Shown piece by piece: positions 11,465 through 22,919 of a DNA stretch of 64,000 bases. The notes below the pieces were generated by a model. The model had not been told where the DNA came from. It saw nothing but the letters and a program-made list of their open reading frames with translations, and made no database searches. Origin of the DNA: Takakia lepidozioides (Eukaryota > Streptophyta > Takakiopsida > Takakiales > Takakiaceae); contig CM060732.1 of assembly GCA_030704615.1 (NCBI GenBank), positions 64,213,053 to 64,277,052 on the forward strand, given 5' to 3'. The translations under genes were made by a program, and so were the position numbers. The first letter of the stretch is position 1. The number at the start of each line of letters is the position of its first letter.

Positions 11465-13630
11465 CTCTACATGATGTGATGCAAAAAGGTGATGTGTATC
11501 GTCCACTATCCTGAAAATTTTGGTATTTTTCTTAGGTGTTCTCCACTATCTGGAAACCGCAAGCATGAGTTCAAATTTGAGCTGCAGCTGCAATCGATCA
11601 GTAAGTTTTGTAGTCCAGCGGTTGATACCGATCTGTTCCGCGGTAAGCATATTAGTGCAAAGTATTCTGCATTTCTCATTGCTTATGTTTGGTATAAATA
11701 GAGACAGAGTCATCTGCACATTTCAGCTCTCTGCAAGAAGTTCTCCTCCGAATCTCTGGTGCTCAGGTCAATCTAACCCTAATTCGTTGGCACTCACCAA
11801 TGTGTCCCACTAGTCAATCCTGGTCAGTGCATCAAACATGCAAACTCTAGATTACAGTCACGCAATATCGACTACTATCAAAGCTATTTTTAAACATGTT
11901 AGGTGTAGCATTTCATTTCAATTTTAAGAGTCATACAGACTGTAATTTCCCCTCCAGATTTTCTCAAATTGAGCAAACCAATTATCTGTACCATTTGGGG
12001 CCTTTGTCACTGGTTCAGTTACATAAATTCTGTAAAATATGCAGAAGGAAGAGAGCTGGATTGATTGGATCCTAACAGTACAGGTTACCTAGCAAAGTGT
12101 TGCATTCTCCCTGGTTACAACCTCAAACTGGGGTTAACTCGGGCTTGGGCTTGGATAGAGGCATTTCTGTCCATTGCTTCTCCTGAACTTCAAAATTCTT
12201 GATCTTAGTAGTATAATAGCTTTCTTTGCAACTCGCTAACAAATTTGAGTCTTATTACAGGTTGTATCATAATTTGTTCCTGGCATTGATAGTGCGATGG
12301 CTGTTGCATCATGGAATTGGCATGTAACTGGGAGGTCAATTACACGAGCTCCATACAATGTTCCTTCGGGACATGTATGACTAGAGTTTCTGACGGTCAA
12401 GATACTGTGGTTTAACTTGGGTGCACAGTAAGGGTCGCCATGGTTCAGGCTGGGCTGTGGGGTCCAAGTTTACAATACTGTGCTCATAGTTCATGCCCAA
12501 ATTCCTTTTTCCTCTTGCAGATTTTGGGAGGAGCAGCCAGAACCAACATTTGCTACTTTGGAGAGAATATTGAGGTCCATGAGATGTGGAAATTTTGGGA
12601 AAACCCATGTACCAATTTTAGTTCTTCCATTCAGTTCTTAGGTTGTTATGAAAGTTTTGTCACCAAGTTATAGTTTCAAGTTTATGGGGTGCTGTTATTG
12701 AGAAATGCCCTTGCTGAATTTTCTCAACAGTAAGGGGGAAGTTTTTTCTGGGGGTGGGAGGGGAAGGCTTGAAATTTACCAGTCTGGCCACCATTACAAG
12801 CTTTCATGAAAATGGGAATGTGGTAGGCTGACACTGGGCTGCAGATTGCAAATGGAATCTCCTGGAATAGTGACTGGCACTTTAGTTTTTGGAATATTGA
12901 GAGTCACATGCTCATGTATCATGTAATGGTTGGATATGACAACCTATGCACCAACATTGATCATTGTGATTCATGTGAACTATTGAATTGAAGCTCTTGT
13001 TGAATTACATACATTGGTGTTCCAGTATCATGGTAAAATTTGTCTGTTTGTCTTACTCAAGCATGTAGGAATGCATTGTGATGGCACCAAGTTCACTGTA
13101 GGCACAAACTCCCCCCAGAAGTTTCCTAGCTTAGTTGGGAGCCACTCTTTGTGCACATCTCAGTTGAGGTTCGGCTTCCAATTTGACAATTGAGACTTCC
13201 CTTCTCTTCACCAGGAAGGTGTCATGGTGGGAGGCACATTCACAAGGAGGAGTGAACATTGAGAATGTGGGCATTGATCTGCTTCCAGAACCAGGACTAA
13301 GCTGGCATTTTCCCCAGACATCTCTTTCAGGAACCGAAATGTGTCTTTGCAAAGTAAAAATATTACATTGCTCTAGTGTTACAGTTGGTAGGACAGTCTC
13401 ATTCATCTACTTTGAAGTTAAGCTGGTCTGAACAGCACCAAGCTTGGTCGTGTCCTCCATTTGGCATGTGGTTGTCTGTGATTTTGTTGTCATCCTTGAA
13501 GGCACATCCTGTCAACTTCTTTGGGAATTTCTGTACTTCAACTCAACTACCCCCGGGAAGGGAGCCTCTTTCCTCCTTTGAAAACATATGAGATAGAAAC
13601 TATTTTGGTTGGGATCTCCATTCCTCATGT
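11465..13630. other. Long non-coding stretch
   Basis: About 2.2 kb with only short open frames on both strands and no recognisable domain. Parts may be 3' untranslated sequence or introns of the small + strand gene, or downstream sequence of the YciH-type gene on the other strand. Nothing repetitive stands out. Confidence 0.4.
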
Positions 13631-15680
13631 TCATCTTCCCGATTTCTTTGCTTGATAGCCCAACTTCACTAACTCCTCCACCAACTTTGCTGAATGGTCA
13701 CCCTACACAGTGCATCAGGGTTGATTCATCTGACATTTGCCTTCAATAGATCAATACATAGGAAGTCCATCCAAGCAGCCATTAGCACTAGTCCTTTACT
13801 ACAAGAAATGGAAAAGAAAGGGGAGACTGCCAATGGTCAGGACCAGCCTACTTGTTAGACCCTTCTCAATCAACTGGGGTATCTGTTCAGCACTTTTGTA
13901 GCACTCATTATGCCACCAGTGAAATTACACAGCCATGAGTACCCATATTGTGAGGTAATCAGGGTATACACAATCAGGAGAGTTCACTCAAGTACTGGCT
14001 AGTCTGGTTTGCTGGACTCTTGACCTAATGATATGTTCCACTGGGTGCAGGAAAAGCTTTCATCCAGCAAACAATTCATCTACACCCAAAGCTTACCTGT
14101 ATTTCAATTTTACCCTCCTTAACAGCCCCACCCGTGCCAATTTTCACCTTCAAGTTTTTACAAAGAGCATCCAGCGATCCTTGTTGCAGCTGCAGTCCTT
14201 TGATGACTGTCACAGTTTTGCCCCCTCTTCCTCGTTTGGTGGCCTCAACAATGGGCTTTTGCTGCTCCGGTGCTACGTCTATTCGAGACTGGAATACATA
14301 CCCCACATAGACCCAATGAGAAATGTTAGCATCGGAGTCAATATTAGCCCTGGACTGTTAAGTCAGGTAAACTCTCTGCATTTAATTGCAGTCCAGTCAG
14401 GCCTCCCACTGGTATGGTCAGGTTTTGTCATTCACCGTGACACAAAAAACATAGCCTTACCATTATGACACACTGTCTGAAATGGAAGGGCTTGGTGCAC
14501 AATTGTCTGATTGAATGACAAATACTGGTCAACAACCCAATTTGCAGGAACTCCATTGCAGAGGAAACCAATTACCAGCATGGCAAACCTCAGCAAGAAG
14601 GGGTTGTGAGAGGGTCTATTTTTTTAGGTGCAGGACAAACCTGCTGGGATGTTTTCTCAAGAGCTAGACCTCCTCAATCTTGCTTGAGACTACATCAGAA
14701 AAGTCAGAGACCACCAGTTCTTCTTCCTGAATGAGGGGAGAGAGAGCTGATCTCAGTGCTTGCACTTAGGGCTGCCCCGAATATGAAAGAATCAGACTCA
14801 GATGCTCACATCCTTGACGCAATTTTTTTCCCGTATGGCCCCTCTCGCTTTTCGACGTCAGAGGCATGAGTGAGGATTGCCCTAGCTCTCATAGAGCCGG
14901 CACTGTCCGCTTTGTGGGGTCAGGTGCCACTCTAGCTGCTCACACGGATTTTACGTGGACGTGACGAGGTATTGCAGCTACCAACAGTATGACGGGGAGA
15001 GAGAGACAGAGAGACAGAAGTTGCCATCCTCGAAACCTGAACTTCTACCGAATTCGAAACGGTATGGCTGGAATCATAATTTGTGCAGCTCAGCCTCTTC
15101 TCTTTGCCCTCGTCTAGTTAAAGGTCGCCACAACAAACTCGAGATACAGATGGACAAGGTTTTGGCTTTTGCTGCTGGAAATTTCACGCCAGCCGCAGAT
15201 CCCTGCTGGGCAACGAGCTCTTGTAAGTAGCTTTAATCTACCCACTAATTTGTTGGGTATGTCATGGGGATATACGGTTGAAGTTGAGACTCAGTTGAGA
15301 TACCTTGCAAGGCAATTGTTGCAGTTCATTCAATCATACTGGAATCCCAAACTTACAAGAGGAGTGCGCGGGGGAGGAGTCGGCTTGGAAGGCTTCCGTT
15401 TCTTGGGCTCCAATGGCTGGCTGGTCCGCACCACCCGCACTTCATCCCATCCCCCACGAGATGCTACTCCAATGTCTATGAAATTGGGTTCTCTCTCGCT
15501 CCGCGCGTACACCACCCCCCTCTGAAGCTTCCACCTGCCTACATTTCGACCTCCATTCTCGAGCAAAGGCAAGAATGGAGCTGATGATTTAGCAAACGGG
15601 AGGGAGGACAGAGGCAGTTGTTGAGTAAGGGGTGTGGAGGCAGAGATGCAAGCGAGCTCAAGCCTGCACCTCAGCTTCAT
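13631..15680 (-). CDS. YciH/SUI1-type translation factor, probably plastid-targeted, 195 residues, 3 exons
   Basis: Read on the minus strand, exons are 15680-15357, 14288-14097 and 13702-13631. Donors are GTAAGT and GTAAGC, acceptors TTCCAG and TGTAG, and all joins are phase 0. Exon 1 (108 residues) starts MKLRCRLELACISASTPLTQ and is Ser/Leu/Arg-rich, like a chloroplast transit peptide, followed by a Lys/Pro-rich linker. Exon 2 carries the core of the SUI1 fold: KRGRGGKTVTVIKGLQLQQG, then KIGTGGAVKEGKIEIQ. Exon 3 completes it with GDHSAKLVEELVKLGYQAKK and a stop. This order, R-G-G-K-T-V-T-V-I-x-G-L to G-D-x-x-x-x-L-x-x-L-G-Y-x-A-K, is typical of bacterial/cyanobacterial YciH, related to eIF1. 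Family role: fidelity of initiation-codon selection. Plastid location is inferred only from the N-terminus and the bacterial-like domain. Confidence 0.8.
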
Positions 15681-15785
15681 ACTGTGCCCCCTTCACCAAC
15701 TCAGAGGGCTGCTGGACATGGCTGCTGGCTCACAATTCGGTTCATGAGGAGCGTGTGGGAGGGGATCATTATCCTTTCATGGCGT

Positions 15786-15990
15786 ATAGGGAATTGAACC
15801 CCGGACCCACAGGTCAATGCAATTTTTTTAAATTATCGACCTAGATAAGCGCCTAAGTTACTATTTAGTACACACAAAAGAAGGGGGGTAGAGATAAGAT
15901 AAAGTTTCTTTAACGTCCAGTTACAGAGCCTACTGCTCAACGCAGGCCATCGAGGGCCCAATGGACGGTCTGAGAGGATTGAACCCAGGA
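15786..15990 (-). repeat. tRNA-like B-box sequences, possible SINE remnants
   Basis: On the minus strand, two exact RNA polymerase III B-box cores occur: GTTCAATTC (complement of 15791-15799) and GTTCAATCC (complement of 15976-15984). No full tRNA cloverleaf can be built. They look like decayed tRNA-derived SINE pieces; a poly(A)-like run follows near 16050-16065. Confidence 0.3.
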
Positions 15991-16289
15991 TCACCTAGGT
16001 TATGCACAGGCAAGGCACACACCCAACCACTCGCTACCTGCTCAAGAGAGAGAAAAAAAAAAAAGGTCTTTTGCGAAAAGAAGCATAAATTATGGTGTCT
16101 CCTGGACTAGCTACTCCTTCCTCCGTTGGAAGGTGGGCACTTCCAACGCCACAAAGCACTTTGGGATTTTCTCTTTGTTAAAATCGGCTCCTCACAAAGT
16201 AGATTGGCGCGCTTGGCCACGGCGGTGCAATCCACGCCCTGGTATGCGAGGGCGGTGCATTCCACTCGGTGGAATGCATTGCCATACCT

Positions 16290-16490
16290 TTTTTTTGTTG
16301 CACATGCTTTATGCCGGGAACACCCGAGTGGACGACATTCCTCGATATTCGGGCATTCCCTCATGCGTAAAGCACGGGGAAGGCCCATGGTGTCGGGCAT
16401 TCCTCAATATTCGGGCCTTCCCTCGGGGCAAGTGCCCTCGTATGGAGGAATGCCCTCCACATGGGGCCTTCCCCCATGCTATTATAATTA
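16290..16490. repeat. GC-rich minisatellite-like repeat
   Basis: Variants of GGGCATTCCTC(G/A)ATATTCGGGC recur at short, irregular spacing, mixed with CGTATGGAGGAATGCCCTCC and CATGGGGCCTTCCCCCATG, which are partly self-complementary. Open frames exist on both strands because of the repeat, but none resembles a protein. Poly-A/T runs flank the block near 16050 and 16565. Confidence 0.5.
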
Positions 16491-16825
16491 GTTAAATATA
16501 CTTGCATGAGTCCAAGCTGTACTAGAGCAACATAATTCTTGATTACCCCGTTTTCACAATGCAAAGAAAAAAAAAAAAAAAAAAACTGAACCAATGTTGG
16601 AGAAGTATTCGTGGTCAGTTTTGGGTATGTGGTAAGGATATGTAAGAACCATAGCCGTATGAAAGAACGTTATACCCAGACGCATAACCTACTGGGGTGG
16701 ATATTGAGTTAAGGTTTTGCTCGTCGATAACAAACCAACCTAGTTTTCGCCGCTGTCATACAGCGTGCGATACCATTATTGAGGGGTTGCAAGCGGCGAT
16801 GGAGCTCAGTAAGAGGGGGTTTGGC

Positions 16826-16962
16826 ATCATGTGAGCACAGCGTGAGCATGCTCACTGGAGCATGACATGAGTAAAACCCGCGGTCATAGGGGTTCAATGT
16901 TTTCAAACCGCGGTCATACTAGGAATTACATGTTTCTAGGCACGGTGCATATATAGAGTACA
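16826..16962 (+). repeat. Dispersed repeat with CCCGCGGTCATA ... GCACGGTGCATAT
   Basis: The string GTGAGCACAGCG, then ACCCGCGGTCATA, then AATTACATGTT and GCACGGTGCATAT, matches in the same order a segment at about 48320-48392. A second CCGCGGTCATA lies within this copy at about 16908. It is a dispersed, non-coding repeat, with partly palindromic GTGAGCATGCTCAC pieces inside. Confidence 0.55.
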
Positions 16963-17101
16963 AGTTGCAGCAAAACGATAAATTATCTTATCTATATATA
17001 CATTCACGAACATTCAATACATTTCAAATTATTACTTGTAAGCCAGAACGTCATGATGTATCCAGACGAAACTGTCGCTCCCTAAATTACTACTTTTAAT
17101 T

Positions 17102-17359
17102 TTAATTTCTCAATGCGTTCTCACACCCAGCAGGAACCGCCGGTTCGGTTCTGCACCGATCCCCATTGGCAGGTTCCGGTTCCGAGTCAGGTTCTGCAGG
17201 AATGGGCCCGGTTCCGGTTAACTGGAACTTGAACCGGCGGTTAACCTGCGTCCCGGCGGGTAACCGCTTATCAGTGGTCTGAACACCCTCTTCACCATAC
17301 CCACATTGGGCATATCCTGCAATCATGATAGTCCAGGAGACCACATTTCGCTTGGCCAT
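17102..17359 (-). pseudogene. PPR gene fragment joined to a GC-rich repeat
   Basis: On the minus strand from 17359, MAKRNVVSWTIMIAGYAQCG matches the start of a PLS-class PPR motif, close in style to the intact PPR gene at 7.6-10.5 kb. After about 28 codons the match stops and the frame runs into a GGTTCCGGTT-rich repeat that is unlikely to be coding. No E or DYW domain is present nearby. This is a short broken copy, perhaps carried in by repair or transposition. Confidence 0.6.
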
Positions 17360-17599
17360 TTTGTCAGAAGGGCATCCTTAGTGCTCCCACCGAATTCCAA
17401 TTCTGAATACAAGTTCAGGTATTGACAGTTTAAGGGGATAAAAAGAGGTACCGGTTCTTGAACCCTTGGTGGGCCCTTGGCATAACCCTAGATAGCTGGT
17501 GGCCCATGCTTCAGCGCCATGAGATCTTGGGTTCAATCTCCAGCTCCATGAAAATTACACATTTCAAATCATGGTCGTCCACATACCACATTGCATAGT

Positions 17600-20500
17600 T
17601 GATGCTACCCATGTGTTGTATCCCGCTGCAAAAGAGTATTGACCTCGTTGAAACTCAGATTGGCCTGCTGGATGAAGTTGTCACGTTTGGGATCGCAAAC
17701 CATCCTCTTCTAAAATATGAAATACAAATGTTTGCAGGATATGAATTTACCTCTCTTGCCCAAACTAGTTGATAGCATATTCACAAAATCAGGACATGTG
17801 CAATTGGGGAAATTGGAAACCGTGATGTCGTAGGTCCTGTCATGAACAGCAGATGTGGAAGTGATGATTGTGAATACCCGACCATATCCTGGATCGGGTA
17901 CTTCCGTGGTGCTTCCAACACGAGCTTGGAGCATTCTTGCGGACTCCACTTTGCCAAAGTGTTCAGCGGTTGGAGGGAAACGCCGAACGAGCTTTCTATC
18001 TCGTTTGGTTGGCCACAAGTCAGGATTTGCCGGGGGGACCCGGGAGGACGCAGAAATAGTAGCACATGCATGGAGTTGGGGTTGTCTCGCAAGGGAAAAA
18101 CCTGCCTCCTCCAGCATTTCAATCTCCTGAAAGCTGAGATGTGTTCCCACCTTCACGGGCCAAACGGTTGGAGGAGATGTCTTCATCACTACGGAAGGAC
18201 GCACAGTTCCATGCACACATCTGGCACAATCATCTGTGCAGAACCAGAACTTGTGGTTCTTGGCTTCTGGTTGACCGTATGGACGCATCAAGCCCGTGAA
18301 AGTCGGAGCAGGAGTTCGGGCACCACGTCTGGATATAGATGAAGTGCACTTCTCGAAATTAGTTGCCCTGATCACTGTACATTTCACACGAGACCCTACA
18401 CTTGTGCGTTCTATGTGCCAAATGTGGTCGGGGCATGCGGACTCAAGCACATCAAGGGGGTTGTTTCTCTCCTGCACCATTTCAGTGGCACTGTTTGATG
18501 TTGGAGCTTGCCGTCGTGTTGGAGGTTCCTCCATAATGGAGGTTCCGGACATGGAGCTGTCATGCTGGGGAACACGAGGCTTCGAGAAGTTATCACGGTC
18601 TGCCCTGTTGGAATCTGAATCCGAACCAGGTGGAGTGTTCAATTTCCTCTTACATGAGCCGAATCTCTCCTCCCCTTCAAGATGTGGAACTCTAGAAACA
18701 AGTGGCGTTCCCTGGGCATACATGCTCACCGTCCGTGCTATCTTGATTGGATCCCCAGATCTGTTTGCAGCACGCAACATCAACTCCCATTTGTCCGGAC
18801 CCTTGCCACCAACCCCACCTCGTAAGAAATCACGGTATCGGGTTTGTTGTTGCAAGGCACGTATCAAATCATCTGTTGTTGCCACATACAAATCCCGACC
18901 TCGTTTCCCAGACTGCTGCAACCATGCGTTGTGCACAGTTTCTGCCAAATTGCAAGATGACATGTCCGCCATTTCCTCAATGGACATGTTCTGCAAAGTG
19001 CAGAACCACACTTCAAAACAGTGAACAGAAAACAACATAAAGAAAGCGAGGACACAATAAAATGGAAAGCAAATGTATGAATAAAACAATAAATATAAGC
19101 CTCGTACCAATGGCATGGCTGCTCCCCACTGTCTATACCGGAAGTGCCAAAACGCCAGCCAATCTTCCAATGCTCTCATACTCTCAAGTGATGCAGCTCC
19201 AGAAGAGAACCACCAGACACGAATTGTCTGGAACAAAGTGTCTGCCTCCTTCATTGTTCTAGTATCTTTGTACTATTTGCACAATTTACGGTGCTGAGTC
19301 TGCATCTCTGGTTTGATGTCCGACTTTGTATATTTTTCCAGAGATTGTGTCCAATGGAATAGACATGTACGCTCTCTTCCTGGCATAGGCACTTTTGGGT
19401 CGCCCGATCCGAAGACAATACGAACAGCATTGAAATTTGCTTGAGTACTATCCGCCATGAAACCTGCGAAATTTGGAGATGGCAGCCCATGACACGTATC
19501 AGGGAATTCCACATGAGCTTCTGGGATTCCGTATCCTCGGATTACATGTCACAAACTGCAATTGTCATAACTCGTTGGTACACTGGATCGTAGACATGAC
19601 AAGCCATTGTCGTCCAATCCTTCACTCGTTTCACATGATCAAACATAATAAAACAGTTCTGCAAGTCCCCAGTCTTTTGCATCCGCTTCACGAGGCTAAC
19701 CCCACTGCCCTCCCCAACAGTCGACATTTTGAAAAGAAAAACTTTGATGGCACCTTGACCTGGGAATACATTGTCCTGGATGTAATCGTACTTGCTCACT
19801 CGTTTCAATTCCAAAATGTTGCCTATGTAGCCTCTGATCCCAGAGCCCATTCTCAATGCATTGATCTGATGCCGAATGTTCGATGAACTTAAAGTGGAGA
19901 AATGATCCATGACCAGGTCCAATGCTGCACCGTCAAGTTTAGTCCCCACAGAATCCCCTTCACTCAAAATATGGCTTTCCAAGAAGGACTTGCTTGCGCC
20001 AAGAGCAATTGCAGATGTTGTTGCGGATGGGTTTCTCCCGAACTCCTGTTTAATCAACCTCGATACTGTCTCAACACTCTCCCTGTAATCCCCCTTCGAG
20101 ACAGGATGGTTATGGAATCCGAAATGCACACAAGCTCTTGTCATTGTTTTCAAACGGTGGACAACATAGTACATTCTTGCTTCGCAGAGCACCAAGCATG
20201 ATGGCACAAGTTTGCAGAATTTGCAGACGAAAGTGTTTGCCGGTGGAGGAGTAGTCCCAGGCTGAAATGGATTTTCTGCTAGACCCTCCCATTTGCTTTG
20301 ATTATGAACCCCAGACTGAAGAAAGTGTCTGCAATTCAAATTATCACACCTAAGGTGTCCATTGCAAACTGTCCTCCTGAAAACAAGCTTGTCATCATTC
20401 TGAATATTGGATGTTTTTGTTCTGCACCACGGGTGCCCGTCGTGTTTCTTGTCCATTCCATGCATCATGATTGTTACACCTCCAACTCGCGGAGGAGGAG

Positions 20501-21230
20501 GCAGCTCGAATAGGATATCGCCATCAAAAGTCTCCAGCAAGAACTTCACAGGCACCTGCTTCAAAGATTCCCAATCAATTCCCCGCAACTCACTTTTGAA
20601 TCCAGCCATTCCTCCCATCGCCCGCAATTTTGGAATGACACTACAAATCTCTTCTTCATCAGCTTCTCCAACCACAGTAGGAAGGACTGGATTTGGAATT
20701 TCACTTATGTCATCATCGGAAGAATCCGAAAGCTCAACGATTGGAGTGGATGACGTCTGTTCTTTTTTCACCACCACCTCCCTCTTGTCTTCAACGACCG
20801 AAGCAGCAGTCTCGGGCGTCACATATGACCCAAGGGACTTTCGCCGAGGCTCTCCAAGTACTCTGTATCGACCAGGACGCACTCTCCACTAGCTGATATG
20901 AGCCGTCTCATCACGGTTTTGGAAAGAGTATTTCAACAACTTTCCTTTAAGATCGTACACCTCTTTCTCCAAAAAGATGGAGCCATTCTGCAGCTGAAAA
21001 CGGGTAGCCAAGACATGTTCCAGAACAATTGCAAATCCATTGTCAAGGACTTCCTGGGAGAACGGCACTGGTTTGTCGTCAGAGAAGAACTCCGCTTCAG
21101 AGGAAACCATCTTCCTTCCTCGCGTACGTTTGTACCTTGCTATCGCAGATCTAGTGTAAATCGGTTTACTGATGTCTCCAGAACACAATTGAAGAATGAG
21201 CAGAGAATATGGCAGAGGAAGCTCAGACAA
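17600..21230 (-). pseudogene. SWIM-domain transposase-like pseudogene (MULE/FAR1-like)
   Basis: One large minus-strand reading frame broken in several places. Order: 21230-20889 (N-terminal part), TAG at 20891-20889, 20882-19542 (a region rich in Cys and His), TAA at 19544-19542, then a frame change near 19490. After that comes a DDE-like core (GFMADSTQANFNAVRIVFG, then RTCLFHWTQSLEKYTK), TAG at 19275-19273, and 19254-17710 (WWFSSGAASLESM, LAFWHFRYRQWG). This last part ends in a SWIM zinc signature, NCTCPDF ... SCKHLYF. Another in-frame TAG at 17712-17710 is followed by a still-readable tail to about 17600. Reading resumes in the same frame after each stop, so these are point mutations, not exon ends. 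Family knowledge: SWIM fingers sit after the DDE core in Mutator-like and FAR1-type proteins. The exact superfamily is uncertain. Terminal inverted repeats were not found by eye. Confidence 0.7.
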
Positions 21231-22560
21231 CGATTGTGCATATTATGTTATTCTTTCCAGATATGCAGCCGTCCATTTTAATTACTTTTCTTGTGGGCCC
21301 AGTGGTCAGAGTATCCCTAGGAGCAGTGTCGGCAGCTGTTAAACCATTAACCAAAACCTCATCAATAAACCCAATAACAAAGCCGACTTCCTGGAAGCAT
21401 GCCACAGGATCTGAGGATGGGATTGCAGATTAAATAAATGTATCTTTATACTACTACCAATGATCATGCGCACCTGGAAAGTTCCAAATGTGAAACGAAT
21501 ATAGGGTTTGGCTAACAAGGATGACCGTGTATGATATTCCAAGATTTGTCATCAAACTCTCGTTCATTTACATTTATTTGTGTAAGACTGTGCGCCAAGA
21601 TTTCTGGGATTCGCTGTTATTTTTAAATATTGAAATCATAATCAACAAATGGCGCCTTGCTACGTGGGCTTGGGTAGGCAACAAACTGTTTGCGGACCAA
21701 CAACTTTCTACCCACATGGTTTTAAGGGGGTCTTGGCTTGTAATTCAGTATGAGCTACTCTTGCAATAAGGTCATTGTAACATGGCTAAGCCATGATTAG
21801 TCTATGAACTAATCGAGCAACTTCATAGTCTTTTATGGATATATAGGCCCCGAGGCTATCATTTTAATATGTGAGAATCATATAGTGATAGTGGGAACTA
21901 GTCGATTCATAAAAAGACACCCTAATCGTCGAAAAATGGCAAAATGTCCATCCGTTTGAGCCAAAGATTTGTGGGGTTTGAACTGACAAATATGACAATT
22001 CTTTATTGACACCTAGTTGTTTGGCCTACGTGGAAATTAACGGATCCAAAGCGAGACCCACCTTTATGATTAAATAAAATTTAGCTTAACATGTTTTACG
22101 GATAAAATGACTTAAGGTTTGAGCTCTCATCATTGGATACTAGAAAGTGGATGGAAGGGGGGCATCATAATGCGATTTTTCACGATGGATGAAATCTCAA
22201 GTGAGTCCTTGAGGAGTTGAATTTGAGATTTTCGGGCTATGACCAAGTATTCCCTTTTAGAAAGGGTTCTCTGACCCTTTGGGCGGCCTTCCTATGGGAT
22301 CCCACACGTTTATTTGATTTTCTGGCAGGAAAGAGGGTTTTCGACAGAATCAGAGACCGATCTATGACTTGTTAGATAGCTAAATGGATTTTCTACCCAA
22401 TATGTATTTTTTCTGAATTTTATTTTATTTTTGCATGATTAATTAGATGAAATCATTTTTAAGAAATTGGCCAAAAAATAGAGATAACACTATAATAATT
22501 TATCATTAAAGTTTTCAATAAATATATTAAAATTATTTAATAGCTTATCTTCTCAGTTTT
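21231..22560. other. Non-coding stretch beside the SWIM transposase remnant
   Basis: No protein-like frame is seen. The sequence becomes steadily more AT-rich toward 22.5 kb and may include the 5' end of the transposon on its left. Short direct and inverted repeats are present, but none could be assigned. Confidence 0.3.
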
Positions 22561-22638
22561 AATCATTGAAATTTATTCATAAATGGACCCAGAACTGTCC
22601 GACTCAAATTTTTTATTTATTTTATTTAGGATAAAATT

Positions 22639-22912
22639 GGGACTGCTACTTTGACGGCCCCATTTTTTTAAAAAAATTTAACAAATAAAAATCAAGACTC
22701 AAAGTTTCTATTTATTTTACTTAAAAATAAAATTGGGACTGCTAGTTTGGCGGTCCCAATTTTTTTGATTTTTTTCATAAATAAAAATCAGGACTCAAAA
22801 TTTTTATTTATTTTATTTAGGATAAAATCGGGACTGCTAGTTTGGCGGTCCCAATTTTTTTGATTTTTTTAACGAATAAAATTAGGACTGCTACCGCCGA
22901 CGATCCCGAATT
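22639..22912. repeat. Palindrome array 1 (GGGACTGC...GCGGTCCC, about 95-bp period)
   Basis: Within strongly AT-rich DNA, 23-base imperfect palindromes occur at 22639-22661, 22735-22757 and 22830-22852, the last two identical (GGGACTGCTAGTTTGGCGGTCCC). A fourth, decayed copy starts near 22882. The spacers are near-identical T/A runs, so the block is a short tandem array of 95-96 bp. The same stem family recurs at 32.0-32.7 and 36.4-37.1 kb. Confidence 0.75.
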
Positions 22913-22919
22913 TTTTATT

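Noticed and set aside
16107-16495. Overlapping open frames on both strands of about 100-120 codons
   Set aside because: They arise from the GGGCATTCC-type repeat and the protein sequence is repetitive without a known pattern.
17480-17560. tRNA-like segment with GGGTTCAATCTCC
   Set aside because: Both A- and B-box matches are imperfect; not enough for a SINE or tRNA call.
17842-20896. + strand frames up to 242 codons opposite the SWIM transposase
   Set aside because: The minus strand carries the DDE/SWIM motifs; the + frames are shadows.
22639-22912. Regular palindromes at even spacing considered as a CRISPR array
   Set aside because: Spacers are near-identical A/T tracts rather than unique sequence, and the context is a plant nuclear genome.
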